The position numbers were made by a program, and so were the translations under genes. Positions 46,262-55,068 of a DNA stretch of 64,000 nucleotides are shown piece by piece. Numbering within the stretch: position 1 is the first letter of the stretch; each line of letters starts with the position of its first letter. Source of the DNA: Natrinema sp. SYSU A 869 (lineage in GTDB: Archaea > Halobacteriota > Halobacteria > Halobacteriales > Natrialbaceae). The stretch covers positions 1,550,001-1,614,000 of the forward strand of contig NZ_CP082249.1 of assembly GCF_019879105.1 (NCBI RefSeq), written 5' to 3'. A model generated the notes under the pieces. It had not been told where the DNA came from and did not search any database. It was given only the letters and a program-made list of their open reading frames with translations.

Positions 46262-47319
46262 GCCGCGAGATTCGAGCGGAGCGAGAATCTCGGGACGGCG
46301 AGCGGGGAGCGGCTACGAGGTGCGACCAGCGGGAGCACCTCGAGAAACGAACGGAGAACGAAGTGAACCGTGAGCAGCGACCCGCGAGCCGCGAGGTTCG
46401 TGCCGACGGCGGCGAACCGACCGCATACGACAGCGATGTCGAAGCGGCTATCCGCGAGGACCAGCCCGCGTTGATCACCTACATCACCGCTGGAGATCCC
46501 TCGCTCAAGGACACGAAGGCGTACGTCGAGGCCCTCGACCGGGGTGGCTCGGACCTGATCGAACTCGGGCTTCCGTTCTCGGAACCGATCGCGGAAGGGT
46601 CGACGATTCAGGCTGCAATCAACCGCGCGCTCGATGCCGGGACGACCCCCGAGGGCTTCTTCGAGTTGGTCGCGGACCTCGAGACTGAGGCGCCGCTGCT
46701 GGTGATGACGTACTACAATATGATTCTCCAGTATGGTGACGAACCTGACGTTCGGCCCTTCGTCGAACGCGCGGCCGAAGCGGGTCTTTCGGGGATTATC
46801 GTCCCCGACCTGCCCGCCGAAGAGGCGGGCCCGCTGCGCGAGGCCTGCGACGACAACGGGCTCGATCTCGTCTTCATTATCGCGCCGACGACCGAGGGTG
46901 AGCGTCTGGATCAGATCATGTCGCAGGTCTCAGGCTTTGCCTACGTGCAGGCCCGCCTCGGGACGACCGGTGCGCGCGCGAACGTTTCGGGTGCGACCCA
47001 CGACAGCCTCGCGCGGCTTTCGGAGTACGACGTTCCCAAGGCGGTCGGCTTCGGCGTTAGCAAGGGTGACCACGCAGCCGAAATCATCGAGGCCGGCGCG
47101 GACGGCGTTATCGTCGGCAGCGCCTTGGTCGATATCATCGCTGAGCACAGCTCAGCAGGCTCTGGGACGGAGTCCCAGAACATCGCCTCGAGCGACGATC
47201 CCAGCGATGCGGTCGACGCACTCGAGGCCAAAGCTCAGGAACTCAAACGTGGCGCACGTCGCGGCGCGGATACCGTCACGGTCGATCCGGAAGAACGACC
47301 GGAACCAGAACAGCCATAA
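46258..47319 (+). CDS. trpA: Tryptophan synthase alpha subunit with repeat-derived N-terminal extension
   Basis: Cleaves indole-3-glycerol phosphate to indole and glyceraldehyde 3-phosphate. The core begins near residue 58 ([20 protein letters not shown]) and has catalytic Glu102 in [12 protein letters not shown] and the catalytic Asp in VPDLPAEE. The TIM barrel is complete with [10 protein letters not shown] and [13 protein letters not shown]. The first ~57 residues ([20 protein letters not shown]) have no place in the family and match the translated dispersed repeat of copies A-C (REERLGTRTATDGSREQRAN) in the same frame. A further Ser/Glu-rich tail follows about residue 300. Confidence 0.94.
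   Translation: MSREIRAERESRDGERGAATRCDQREHLEKRTENEVNREQRPASREVRADGGEPTAYDSDVEAAIREDQPALITYITAGDPSLKDTKAYVEALDRGGSDLIELGLPFSEPIAEGSTIQAAINRALDAGTTPEGFFELVADLETEAPLLVMTYYNMILQYGDEPDVRPFVERAAEAGLSGIIVPDLPAEEAGPLREACDDNGLDLVFIIAPTTEGERLDQIMSQVSGFAYVQARLGTTGARANVSGATHDSLARLSEYDVPKAVGFGVSKGDHAAEIIEAGADGVIVGSALVDIIAEHSSAGSGTESQNIASSDDPSDAVDALEAKAQELKRGARRGADTVTVDPEERPEPEQP
46310..46392 (+). repeat. In-frame degenerate copy (D) of the dispersed repeat inside trpA
   Basis: Shares blocks with copies A-C in the same order: CGAGGTGCGACCAGCGGGAG, GAGCACCTCGAG, GAACGAAGTGAAC and CCGTGAGCAGCGA. It is shorter than B or C and has diverged, but translation in the trpA frame preserves the REQR-type peptide of the repeat. 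Confidence 0.6.
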
Positions 47320-47343
47320 CTGCAAGCTTGCTACACTCCCGCA

Positions 47344-48138
47344 ATGACCACAGGAATTGACGCACGACTCGACCGAATCGGGACAGACGGATCGTACGTG
47401 ATCGTCCCAATGGATCACGGCATCACAATGGGTGCTGTCCAGGGACTGAAAGACATCGAATCGACAATTGACGGCGTAACCAGCGGCGGGGCGGACGCGG
47501 TTCTCACACAGAAGGGGATCGCACCGCGCGTCCACGACAACAAGAACGGCAAGGGCTACATCGTCCACCTCAACGGTTCGACCACGATCGGGCCGGACGA
47601 GGAAGACAAGCGGCTTACCGGCACCGTCGAGGAGGCAGTTCGGGTCGGTGCCGACGCCGTCTCCTTCCACATCAACGTCGGCTCGGATCACGAGCCAGAC
47701 CAGATTAGCCAGCTCTCTGAGGTCACCGAGACGGCCCAGCGCTTTGGCATTCCGGTCCTCGCGATGGCCTACGCTCGTGGTCCCGGCGTCGACTCGGCGG
47801 ACCCCGAGGCGCTCGGCCACGCAGTCCGCCTCGCCGAGGAACTCGGTGCCGACATCGTCAAGACGGGCTACAGCGGCGACGCTGAGAGCTTCGCACACGT
47901 CGTCGAGTCGACACGGCTCCCGGTCGTGATCGCCGGCGGCTCGAAGGGGACCGATCGTGATACGATCGAGATGGTTCGCGGCGTGATGGACGCCGGCGGT
48001 GCCGGCATCTCCATGGGCCGATCGATCTTCCAGCACGAGAATCCGGAAGCTATCGCACGAGCGGTCGCTGGCGTCGTCCACGAGGATCTCTCGACTGACG
48101 AGGCGCTAGCCGAAGCAGGACTGGCGCTCGAGGCCTAA
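47344..48138 (+). CDS. 2-amino-3,7-dideoxy-D-threo-hept-6-ulosonate (ADTH) synthase
   Basis: Class I aldolase-type enzyme making the archaeal precursor of 3-dehydroquinate from aspartate semialdehyde and a deoxyketohexose phosphate. The 264-residue protein has VPMDHGITMGAVQGLKD, VHLNGSTTIGPD, SFHINVGSDHE, the Schiff-base Lys in DIVKTGYSGDAESF, VVIAGGSKG and GISMGRSIFQHENP. It follows trpA by 24 bases, so it is probably cotranscribed with trpCBA and feeds the same pathway. T5 at 48146-48150 shortly after the stop is a plausible terminator. Confidence 0.93.
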   Translation: MTTGIDARLDRIGTDGSYVIVPMDHGITMGAVQGLKDIESTIDGVTSGGADAVLTQKGIAPRVHDNKNGKGYIVHLNGSTTIGPDEEDKRLTGTVEEAVRVGADAVSFHINVGSDHEPDQISQLSEVTETAQRFGIPVLAMAYARGPGVDSADPEALGHAVRLAEELGADIVKTGYSGDAESFAHVVESTRLPVVIAGGSKGTDRDTIEMVRGVMDAGGAGISMGRSIFQHENPEAIARAVAGVVHEDLSTDEALAEAGLALEA

Positions 48139-48145
48139 CTCTTCG

Positions 48146-48150
48146 TTTTT
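48146..48150 (+). terminator. T-run after the trp/ADTH operon
   Basis: A TTTTT run lies 8 bases after the ADTH synthase stop, in otherwise GC-rich DNA, as expected for archaeal U-tract termination. No hairpin is needed or obvious. Confidence 0.4.
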
Positions 48151-48214
48151 CCCACACCCACAGCGTTCGACCATCCCATAGCACCGGCTCCCGGCGCTCG
48201 AGACACGCAACACC

Positions 48215-49168
48215 TCAGTGGCAGTGCGTATCGAGGTGGACGTCCCGATCGGCATAGCGGGGACTCAGTTCGACGGTGGCGTGATCGACGCCGTGGCAGG
48301 CGAGTTCGTCGTGGACGCAACCGACGACTGACTCGGCCTCAGCCATCGTCTCGACGCCGGTCTCGACGTGGACCGTCGCGACCGTGATCTGGCTGCAGAT
48401 CTGCCACGCGTGGAAGTCGTCAACTTGGTCGACACCCTCGAGTTCGGTAAGATGAGCGCAGATCTCGTCGCTCTCGAGGGGCGTCTTGAGGAAGAAGATC
48501 GCACCGCTGCCACGCAACACCCTGATCGCCGACCAGGTCACCACGGCCGCGATCAGCGCGGCGGTGATCGGATCGACGGCGCGGAATCCGGTCGCCTCGA
48601 CGACGAGCACGGAGACGATGACGGCAACCGAGCCGCCAGCGTCGCCCAGCAGATGGTAGAACGCTCCCTTCTCGTTGAGGCTCATCGCGTCGCCGTGGAG
48701 GACGTAGACCGAGCCGAGGTTGACCAGCAGGCCGCCCGTCGCGATGGCAATCGTCGGCCCGGTGCCGATGGCGACAGGCTCCAAGAACCGCTGATAGGAC
48801 TCCCAGAGAATGAAGCCAACCATCGGCAGGAGGAGTAATCCGTTCAGGAAGGCAGAGAACGGCTCGAGGCGGTGGAGGCCATACGACCAGCGGTCGCCGT
48901 CGCCGTAGCGTTCGGCGACGTGGGCGGCGGCGAAGGCCATCACGTACGCGAGCGCGTCGAACAGCATGTGGACGGCATCACTGATGAGCGCGACCGAGCC
49001 GAAGGCCAGCCCACCTGCGAGTTCGACGAGGAAGCCAATGACGTTGATCAGCGAGACGGCAGCGAGTTTGCGGCTGCTCGTCGTGTCCCCGCCGTGGTCG
49101 TGCCCGTGACCGTGGCCGTCGTGTGCGTGCGAGTCGCCATGAGAGCGCGCCGACTCGTTCCGACTCAT
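48215..49168 (-). CDS. Cation diffusion facilitator (probable zinc exporter)
   Basis: A 317-residue CDF transporter with a His-rich cytosolic N terminus (HGDSHAHDGHGHGHDHG at 10-26), six membrane segments, metal-site residues in ISDAVHMLFDALA and GDAGGSVAVIVSVL, and a C-terminal cytosolic metal-binding domain (HAWQICSQITVATVHVE, ending HLDTHCH). Probably exports Zn2+ or a similar divalent ion against the proton gradient. AT-rich region upstream at 49170-49270 is shared with the divergent SprT gene. Confidence 0.92.
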   Translation of the reverse strand: MSRNESARSHGDSHAHDGHGHGHDHGGDTTSSRKLAAVSLINVIGFLVELAGGLAFGSVALISDAVHMLFDALAYVMAFAAAHVAERYGDGDRWSYGLHRLEPFSAFLNGLLLLPMVGFILWESYQRFLEPVAIGTGPTIAIATGGLLVNLGSVYVLHGDAMSLNEKGAFYHLLGDAGGSVAVIVSVLVVEATGFRAVDPITAALIAAVVTWSAIRVLRGSGAIFFLKTPLESDEICAHLTELEGVDQVDDFHAWQICSQITVATVHVETGVETMAEAESVVGCVHDELACHGVDHATVELSPRYADRDVHLDTHCH

Positions 49169-49349
49169 CGTAGGTCGAACTCGGGGCTCAGTCTTATTAA
49201 TTCAGCTGCTATTAAACGGTGTTTTCTATGCTAATCTTGGCAAAATTTCGCGCATGAATTATTAAAACGTCGCGGCGTATCGGCGTTCATCACCCGCCCC
49301 CAGCGATCCGATCGGAAGCGTTTCGTCGGCACCCGCCCTTCTCGAGGCC

Positions 49350-49922
49350 GTGACCGACGGCGAGGAGCTTACGCTCGCGGACGAAATCGTCGCCCGCGTG
49401 CGGATTCACGCCCGCGAGGTCGTCGACGAGTACGATATCGGGGTTGACTTCGCGGCCCTCGAGTGGGAGGTGTCGCCACGAGCGCGGCGACGGGCGGGGA
49501 GTTGTCGCTGGCAGGCCGACCGCGAGGTGGCGACGGTCGTCCTCGCCCGGCGCGCGTACGAGCGGTACGACTGGCCCGAGTTCGCGGGGGTCGTCCGCCA
49601 CGAACTCGTCCACGCCTGGGAGTTCCAGCAGTTCGGCGAGTCGGGCCACGGCGACCGCTTTCGCGAGCGGGCCGCGGCGCTCGAGGCACCGCGCTACTGC
49701 GAGGCCTTTGCGAAGCCGCGGTACGTCCTGCGGTGTCTCACGGGCGGCTGCGACTGGCAGGCCAAACGCCACCGTGCGTCGAAGCCGGTGAAATCGCCCG
49801 ACCAGTACCGCTGTGGGGCTTGCGGCGGCACGTACGAGGTCGAACACACGGACAGCGGGCGAACGTGGACGACCGCGAGCGGCTACGGCGGCGCGAAGGC
49901 GGCGCTCGGCGATGAGTGGTAG
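49350..49922 (+). CDS. SprT-like zinc metalloprotease-domain protein
   Basis: A 190-residue protein with HELVH at 84-88 (RHELVHAWEFQQFG), the third ligand region GHGDRFRERAA, and a C-terminal zinc ribbon (CLTGGCDW ... YRCGACGGTYEV). SprT/Spartan-type domains in eukaryotes cut DNA-protein crosslinks; that role is only an analogy here. The GTG at 49350 (MTDGEELTLADE) is chosen; there is no good ATG upstream. Confidence 0.82.
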   Translation: MTDGEELTLADEIVARVRIHAREVVDEYDIGVDFAALEWEVSPRARRRAGSCRWQADREVATVVLARRAYERYDWPEFAGVVRHELVHAWEFQQFGESGHGDRFRERAAALEAPRYCEAFAKPRYVLRCLTGGCDWQAKRHRASKPVKSPDQYRCGACGGTYEVEHTDSGRTWTTASGYGGAKAALGDEW

Positions 49923-50016
49923 GAAATCGGTATCGAGGTCGCCCCGTCGAAGCGGCTCGCACTGCCCGCACAGAGAGGAGGATCTCAACGTGTCGTCGCT
50001 ACCAAAGCGGACTCAC

Positions 50017-50040
50017 CCGTGCTCGACTAGTCGAGCACGG
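50017..50040. promoter_or_regulatory. Perfect 24-base palindrome upstream of the 50.1 kb gene
   Basis: Half-site CCGTGCTCGACT, centred on CTAG, is repeated in perfect inverse. It lies between the SprT stop and the next start, 35 bases before the latter. It could terminate sprT transcription or bind a dimeric regulator. Confidence 0.55.
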
Positions 50041-50057
50041 AAGGCTTATTCGCCTGA

Positions 50058-50078
50058 CCATACCTGTTTCAGGTATGG
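50058..50078. promoter_or_regulatory. 9-base inverted repeat across the start codon
   Basis: CCATACCTG, TTT, CAGGTATGG forms a perfect stem with a 3-base loop, and the ATG at 50075 lies within the right arm. It could mask the start in mRNA or bind a repressor at the initiation site. Confidence 0.5.
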
Positions 50079-50617
50079 GAATACTCGATTTAATGCTGGG
50101 CAACTCCGACCCTGGTGAACAGGGTGTCGCAGCGAAGTCGTACACACTCCCGAAGGAGACCCACGATTTCGTCTACCCCGTTGCAGTCCGCCGCGAGGAA
50201 CTCGAGGCATTCGCCGAGTTGCTCGAGGCGGAAGCGGACGCCCCAGCGCTCGAGGTCGAGTCCGACGACTTGCAGGCAGCCTTCGAGGGATTGACGGGCG
50301 CGGACGATCCCGACGTCGATCCCGATGAGTTGGCCGAGCGGATGCGACGGCCGCGACGCGCGGCCGAACCGGTGATCGAGAGCTGGCGCGAGGATTTCGA
50401 GCGGGATATCGACGTGGTCTACGCCCGGGTCGGGACCTACGACGCGCTGGTCGCGTTCATCAAACTCTGTAAGCAACGCGACGACGACGAGGACGACGCG
50501 TTCGAACTGCCCGAGAGCTTCCCGGATGCAGCAGCCCTGCTCAAGCGACTCGAGGAAGGGACGGACACGCAGTATCGGGCCGTGGTTCACACGGATCTGC
50601 TGCCGGATGAACAGTAA
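50075..50617 (+). CDS. Conserved haloarchaeal protein of unknown function
   Basis: A 180-residue acidic, mostly helical protein starting MGILDLMLGNSDPGEQG and ending TDLLPDEQ. Its centre has VYARVGTYDALVAFIKLCKQ and it has no cysteine motif or membrane segment. No family recognised. Two inverted repeats sit at its 5' end, the second spanning the start codon. Confidence 0.65.
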   Translation: MGILDLMLGNSDPGEQGVAAKSYTLPKETHDFVYPVAVRREELEAFAELLEAEADAPALEVESDDLQAAFEGLTGADDPDVDPDELAERMRRPRRAAEPVIESWREDFERDIDVVYARVGTYDALVAFIKLCKQRDDDEDDAFELPESFPDAAALLKRLEEGTDTQYRAVVHTDLLPDEQ

Positions 50618-50629
50618 CGCTGACTCGGC

Positions 50630-51322
50630 TCAGACGATCGTCTCGAACGCCTCGAGCGACGTGAGTTCGTAGGTCGGGTCGTGCTCGCCGGGGCCGTCGT
50701 CACGGCCGGTATCGAGCCAGGCCGAGTCGAGTCCCATCGCGTTGGCACCCGCGATATCGGCGTGCAACGAGTCGCCGATGTGGATCGCTGCATCGGGCAT
50801 GACCGCGAGTTCGTCGAGCGCGTATTCGAACGGGACCGTGCTGGGTTTGGGGTCTATCCCAGCGCTCGGGTCGGTGAACACCCGCACGTCGAAGGCGTCC
50901 GCGATGCCCAGTGCCTGCAGTTTCTGCGTCTGTGTCTTTCGACCGCCGTTCGTGATGAGGCCGAGTCCGACACGGCTTTGGTCGCGAGCATGCTCGATCG
51001 CCGCTTTCGCACCCGGGCGAAACTCGACAGCGGTCGGATCCTGCACCGCGAGATACTCCCCGGCGAGCGTCGGCGCGATATCGGCGTCGACGCCGGCGCG
51101 CTGTGCGACTTCGGTAAAGAGGTGCTCGTAGAACTCCCGATCCGTCTTGGCGGTCGGCAGGTCCGGGACGGCGGCTCGCAGTTCCGCAGGCGTGCAGAAC
51201 TGCTCGCAGCCGGCGTGTTCAAAGCTCGACTCGAGCAGCTCCGTGGCGTCCTGGGTCGACTCGCAGAGGGTAGCATCGAGATCGAAACAGATCGCATCGT
51301 AGGCAGCCATCTGACTTGTCAT
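50630..51322 (-). CDS. HAD-superfamily hydrolase
   Basis: A 230-residue HAD phosphatase. Motif I is DLDATLCE (nucleophile Asp, acid Asp), motif II in LGLITNGG, motif III Lys in GIDPKPSTVPFEYAL, and motif IV GDSLHADIAGANAMG. A helical cap is inserted after motif I. The substrate is unknown. Start complements 51320-51322. Confidence 0.86.
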   Translation of the reverse strand: MTSQMAAYDAICFDLDATLCESTQDATELLESSFEHAGCEQFCTPAELRAAVPDLPTAKTDREFYEHLFTEVAQRAGVDADIAPTLAGEYLAVQDPTAVEFRPGAKAAIEHARDQSRVGLGLITNGGRKTQTQKLQALGIADAFDVRVFTDPSAGIDPKPSTVPFEYALDELAVMPDAAIHIGDSLHADIAGANAMGLDSAWLDTGRDDGPGEHDPTYELTSLEAFETIV

Positions 51323-51403
51323 ACGAGCGGGGGCGTTCTCAACGTTTCGCCGACGAGGTGGCTGCGTCTCGATCTACTCCGGTATCATCGCCGAGAACAT
51401 CCC

Positions 51404-51511
51404 GAAAGCCCCGACACCGCTCACGGGCTGCTACTCGCTGCGCTCCTCGGCTCACTTCGTTCGCCTGTGGTGCTTACTTCGTTTCGCGCCGTGAGCGGTG
51501 TCGCCCCTTTC
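51404..51511. repeat. Long inverted repeat (108 bases) in divergent promoter region
   Basis: CGACACCGCTCACGG at 51412-51426 and its perfect inverse at 51489-51503 are flanked by GAAAG/CTTTC after a 3-base mismatch, giving outer arms of about 23 bases. The interior has AGCGAG-type low complexity and no ORF. It may be a small inverted-repeat element. The rest of the 310-base gap (51323-51632) between the HAD gene and the next gene shows nothing further. Confidence 0.6.
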
Positions 51512-51632
51512 ATTCCCACCCGACGATGGTTTGACTGGGCTATCGAAACTCGTCGGTTGGTTGGACCGGTTGCGACTCGAGTTCCACCGACGATTCCGCA
51601 GCAGTTATTTTTGCTGACACGCCGCTTGGTGT

Positions 51633-52499
51633 ATGGAGGTCGTCAAGCGAGTGCACGTCGTGCCGCTGGGCTACGAGTTCGATCGGATTCTCGAGCCGAT
51701 CCGGAACCAGCGGGCGGACTTGGTCTATCTGCTCGAGGACGAGAGCGTGGGCAGTGGGCAGCAGGGTGGGGAACAGGGTGAAACCGACGGTGGGACCGGC
51801 GAGCGAACCGCGACGGCGATGGCCGACTACCACGACGAGTTGCGGGCGGAACTCGAGTCGATCGTCCCCGAGGTGCGGACCCGGGAGTGCGATCTCACGG
51901 ACGTGTATGCGGTGCTCGGCGACGTGACGACGCTTGCTGACGTCCACGCGGACGATCAGGTGTACGTCAACGTCTCCGGAGCAGGCACGATCCCGGCGAT
52001 CGGCGCGACAATCGCGTGCATGGACGTCTCGACGGACGCCCACGCCTACTACGTCGAGCCGTCGGCGTACGCCCACGATGGGACAACCGAGCCCATTTCC
52101 GTCGGCCTCGACGAGATTGAACAGGTTCCGACCTACCCAATCGAGTCGCCGACGCGCGATCAGGTCGCAATCATGGAGTTTCTCTCAGATCCGGCCGCGT
52201 GGGAGGGTTACCACGACGACCGGACGGCCCCGCCGAAGAAGAAAGACCTCATCGAGTACGCTCGAGAGCGGAATCTCGACTTCATGGCCGATCGACGCTC
52301 GCCCGATGAGCGCTCCGGCGAAGACAAGGGGGCGTTTCGGGTGCTCGATACGCACGTCCTCGAGCCGCTAGCCGAGGACGGCTACGTCACGATCGAGTCG
52401 GTGGGCCGTCGGCGCGTCGTCGAGTTGACCGAGCGGGGCGAAAACGCCTACCGGGCGTTCCGACACAAGCTCATGGACGACGCCAGCGAGCGACAGTAG
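51633..52499 (+). CDS. CARF-like domain plus winged-helix regulator (HFX_2341/DUF6293 type)
   Basis: A 288-residue protein. The N-terminal half (RVHVVPLGYEFDRILEPI, VYVNVSGAGTIPAIGATIA) has the Rossmann-like CARF/DUF6293 pattern; the C-terminal half (about 195-280) has a winged helix with DTHVLEPLAEDGYVTIESVG and RRVVELTERGENAYRAF. CARF domains bind cyclic oligoadenylates or other nucleotides. No CRISPR or cas gene is in the window, so it is more likely a general transcription regulator. The assignment rests on memory of the family. Confidence 0.7.
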   Translation: MEVVKRVHVVPLGYEFDRILEPIRNQRADLVYLLEDESVGSGQQGGEQGETDGGTGERTATAMADYHDELRAELESIVPEVRTRECDLTDVYAVLGDVTTLADVHADDQVYVNVSGAGTIPAIGATIACMDVSTDAHAYYVEPSAYAHDGTTEPISVGLDEIEQVPTYPIESPTRDQVAIMEFLSDPAAWEGYHDDRTAPPKKKDLIEYARERNLDFMADRRSPDERSGEDKGAFRVLDTHVLEPLAEDGYVTIESVGRRRVVELTERGENAYRAFRHKLMDDASERQ

Positions 52500-52536
52500 G
52501 GATCATCGAGGGGAGTCCAAGGGGAGTCGACGCGGT

Positions 52537-53121
52537 TCAGTCCGCGTCGTGGACCAGGGTGTACAGTTTCGTTCCCAGCCGAGCCAGCTCGAGGTCAGCC
52601 TCGAGGCGCTCGATGTGGTCGCGAAGCGCCGCCGCGTCGAGCCCCGGAAACTCGTGGTCAGTGCGGGAGTCGAGGTGGCTGCTCGCACGAGCGAGCAGGA
52701 AGGGCGCGGCGTCAGCGAGGTGCGAGCCCGGGAGCTCGGGGCCAGCGTTGCGACCACGCTCGACCGCAGCCAGGACTTCCTGGGCTACGACCAGCGTCCG
52801 GCGCAGCGAGCGAATCTCGTCCGGATCGGCGGGCGGACCCAGATACGTCGCCAGCACTTCGTCGGCCGCGGCAACCCGTTCCGGATCGACATCGAACGGC
52901 TCTTTGAGCCGCTCGGGATCGGGTTCGCCGACATCGGTGCGGCGAGCAGCGAGGCGAACGGCACCGAGCATGGCGGCGGTTCGGCCATACTCGAGCGTCG
53001 CCATCTCGCCCGCGTGGTCGAACACCGCTCGAGCGACATCGGCGATGGGTTCCACCCCGAGTCGGCGGGTGGCGCAGTCGATGGTCGATTCGGCGTCCGG
53101 CTCGAGGTGGCGCTGACCCAT
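52537..53121 (-). CDS. Haloarchaeal helical protein of unknown function
   Basis: A 194-residue acidic, entirely helical protein starting MGQRHLEPDAESTIDCATRR. VFDHAGEMATLEYGRTAAMLGAVRL is the best conserved-looking section. The start at 53121 is favoured; the upstream in-frame ORF covers an AT-rich promoter region (53130-53205) unsuited to coding. No family recognised. Confidence 0.62.
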   Translation of the reverse strand: MGQRHLEPDAESTIDCATRRLGVEPIADVARAVFDHAGEMATLEYGRTAAMLGAVRLAARRTDVGEPDPERLKEPFDVDPERVAAADEVLATYLGPPADPDEIRSLRRTLVVAQEVLAAVERGRNAGPELPGSHLADAAPFLLARASSHLDSRTDHEFPGLDAAALRDHIERLEADLELARLGTKLYTLVHDAD

Positions 53122-53206
53122 ATGGAATCGATCGTCCGGACCGGTATTATCAACTTCCGAGAAAGTATTCGAACTATCGTTACTATCGTGAGTATTCTTA
53201 CTATTG

Positions 53207-53239
53207 GGAACGATTGCGATCGTTCCGATCACGGTGATC
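53207..53239. promoter_or_regulatory. Two adjacent palindromes in a divergent promoter region
   Basis: GGAACGAT-TGCG-ATCGTTCC (53207-53226) is followed directly by GATCAC-G-GTGATC (53227-53239), between the 53.1 kb gene and the dehydroquinate synthase II gene. Operator function is possible; chance is not excluded. Confidence 0.35.
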
Positions 53240-53346
53240 AACGGGAGAGCAGGTGACTCGCGTCCGTTTTCACAGAGTCGAATGATCGACCCGTCACTCC
53301 TGCCCGATTCGCCACGTTCAAGCCGGTTCCCTTCGACGGTCGATTT

Positions 53347-54540
53347 ATGACGCGAGCTGTCTGGGTAAAAGCCGACGATACCGTCGGCGACTGGGACGAC
53401 CGTCGGGCGCGGATCACCGCCGCGCTCGAGGCGGGTGCAGACTGGGTACTGGTCGACGAAGACGACGTCGCGCGCGTCCGAGAACTGGGCGACATCAACG
53501 TCGCGGCGTTTCGGACCGACGGAGACGTGACCTTAGTCGATGACATCGACGACGCCGAGAGCGAAGACGGAGACGCCACCACGCAGGCGGACGCCATTGT
53601 CGTCGGGAAAGACGGCGAGGGCGACGCGACGATCGACCTGCCAGAGGACTTCTCCGGCTCGGCGGACCTCTCGACGTTGCGCCGCGACGGCGACTTCGAC
53701 CGGGGCGCGTACGTCCGCATCCTCGGCAAAGAGTACGAGCACTTCGCCGAGACCGCCGCCGAGGAAGCCGACCACACAATCGTCGTCGGCGAGGACTGGA
53801 CGATCATCCCCCTCGAGAACCTGATCGCTCGCATCGGCGAGGAGACCGACCTCGTCGCAGGCGTGACCAGCGCCGAGGAGGCCAAGACGGCGTTTGAAAC
53901 CCTCGAGATCGGGTCCGACGCCGTCTTGATCGACTCGGACGATCCCGACGAGATCCGAAAGACGGTCGAAGTACGCGACGAGGCCGAGCGCGAACGTCTC
54001 GACCTCGAGTACGCCGACGTGCTCGACATCGAACGGGCCGGCAGCGCCGACCGGGTCTGCGTTGACACCGGCAACCTACTCGAGCACGATGAGGGAATGC
54101 TCGTCGGATCGATGAGCCGCGGACTGGTCTTCGTCCACGGCGAGACCGCCGAATCGCCCTACGTCGCCTCCCGTCCCTTCCGGGTCAATGCGGGTGCAGT
54201 CCACGCCTACGTCCGAACCCCCGATGGCGGTACGAAATACCTCTCGGAACTCCAGAGCGGCGACGCGGTCCAGGTCGTCGACCTTGAGGGTAACACTCGC
54301 GAGGCCATCGTTGGCCGCGTCAAGATTGAGCAACGCCCGATGTTCCGAATCGCCCTCGAAACCGAGAGTGGGGATCGAGTCGAGACCCTGCTCCAGAACG
54401 CCGAGACGATCAAGGTCGCGTCCGCGGAGGGGCGCAAGGCGGTGACGGACCTCGAGTCGGGTGACGAGATCCTCCTGTACTCCGAAGAGACGGCCCGACA
54501 CTTCGGCGAGGCTGTCGAAGAGAGTATCATCGAAAAGTAA
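53347..54540 (+). CDS. 3-dehydroquinate synthase II
   Basis: NAD-dependent archaeal enzyme that converts ADTH to 3-dehydroquinate, the second step of the archaeal shikimate route. The 397-residue protein has VWVKADDTVGDWDDRR at the N terminus, IPLENLIARIG, GSMSRGLVFVHGETAESPYVASRPFRVNAGAVHAY-like sequence (about 257-291), and KYLSELQSGDAVQVVD. It follows the regulated-looking divergent region at 53.2 kb and lies about 5 kb from ADTH synthase. Confidence 0.93.
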   Translation: MTRAVWVKADDTVGDWDDRRARITAALEAGADWVLVDEDDVARVRELGDINVAAFRTDGDVTLVDDIDDAESEDGDATTQADAIVVGKDGEGDATIDLPEDFSGSADLSTLRRDGDFDRGAYVRILGKEYEHFAETAAEEADHTIVVGEDWTIIPLENLIARIGEETDLVAGVTSAEEAKTAFETLEIGSDAVLIDSDDPDEIRKTVEVRDEAERERLDLEYADVLDIERAGSADRVCVDTGNLLEHDEGMLVGSMSRGLVFVHGETAESPYVASRPFRVNAGAVHAYVRTPDGGTKYLSELQSGDAVQVVDLEGNTREAIVGRVKIEQRPMFRIALETESGDRVETLLQNAETIKVASAEGRKAVTDLESGDEILLYSEETARHFGEAVEESIIEK

Positions 54541-54569
54541 CGGTCACCGGTCGATTCAGCGGGTCACTT

Positions 54570-55007
54570 CTAGACGTCGCTCGTCTCCGCCTCGGGCTCT
54601 ACCGGTTCGAGTCGCGTCGTACACCAGTGGCAGAACTCGAGGTCGTCATCGATCCCCTTCCCGCACTCGGGACAGGTTGGACCCTCCGTGTCGTCGGCCC
54701 CACGGGGTGGGTAGCCGAGCGCACGAAAGGTCGCATCGATCGCGGCGAACAAGGCGATAAACGAGAGGAAGAACTGTGCCATCGCGTCGGTCTCTTCGGC
54801 CATGATGTCCGCGTACGCGTTGATTTCGTTGACGTTCGTTATCGGACCGGCAGCGGCCAGCTGATCGATCGGGAGAAAGAACGCACTGACCGACAGGAAG
54901 AGACCGGCAAAAAGGGCGGCGCGGAGCCAGTCCCGGACGAGGACGTGGCCCGCACCGGGCATGATCACCGAAAGGCCGGCGGCGAGAAGCGCACGGAGCC
55001 ATGTCAT
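54570..55007 (-). CDS. Membrane protein with C-terminal zinc ribbon
   Basis: A 145-residue protein starting MTWLRALLAAGLSVIMPGAG, with membrane segments at about 4-20, 25-43 and 78-100, then a zinc ribbon with CPECGKG and CHWCTTRLEP. The start complements 55005-55007; an upstream start adds 13 residues. Family assignment (DUF7575-like) is from memory. Function unknown. Confidence 0.7.
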   Translation of the reverse strand: MTWLRALLAAGLSVIMPGAGHVLVRDWLRAALFAGLFLSVSAFFLPIDQLAAAGPITNVNEINAYADIMAEETDAMAQFFLSFIALFAAIDATFRALGYPPRGADDTEGPTCPECGKGIDDDLEFCHWCTTRLEPVEPEAETSDV

Positions 55008-55068
55008 TGTACGTGGGGATGGTAGGGACTGCCCTGCCCTTAACATTCCGATTCTCGTTGTTTTCAGC

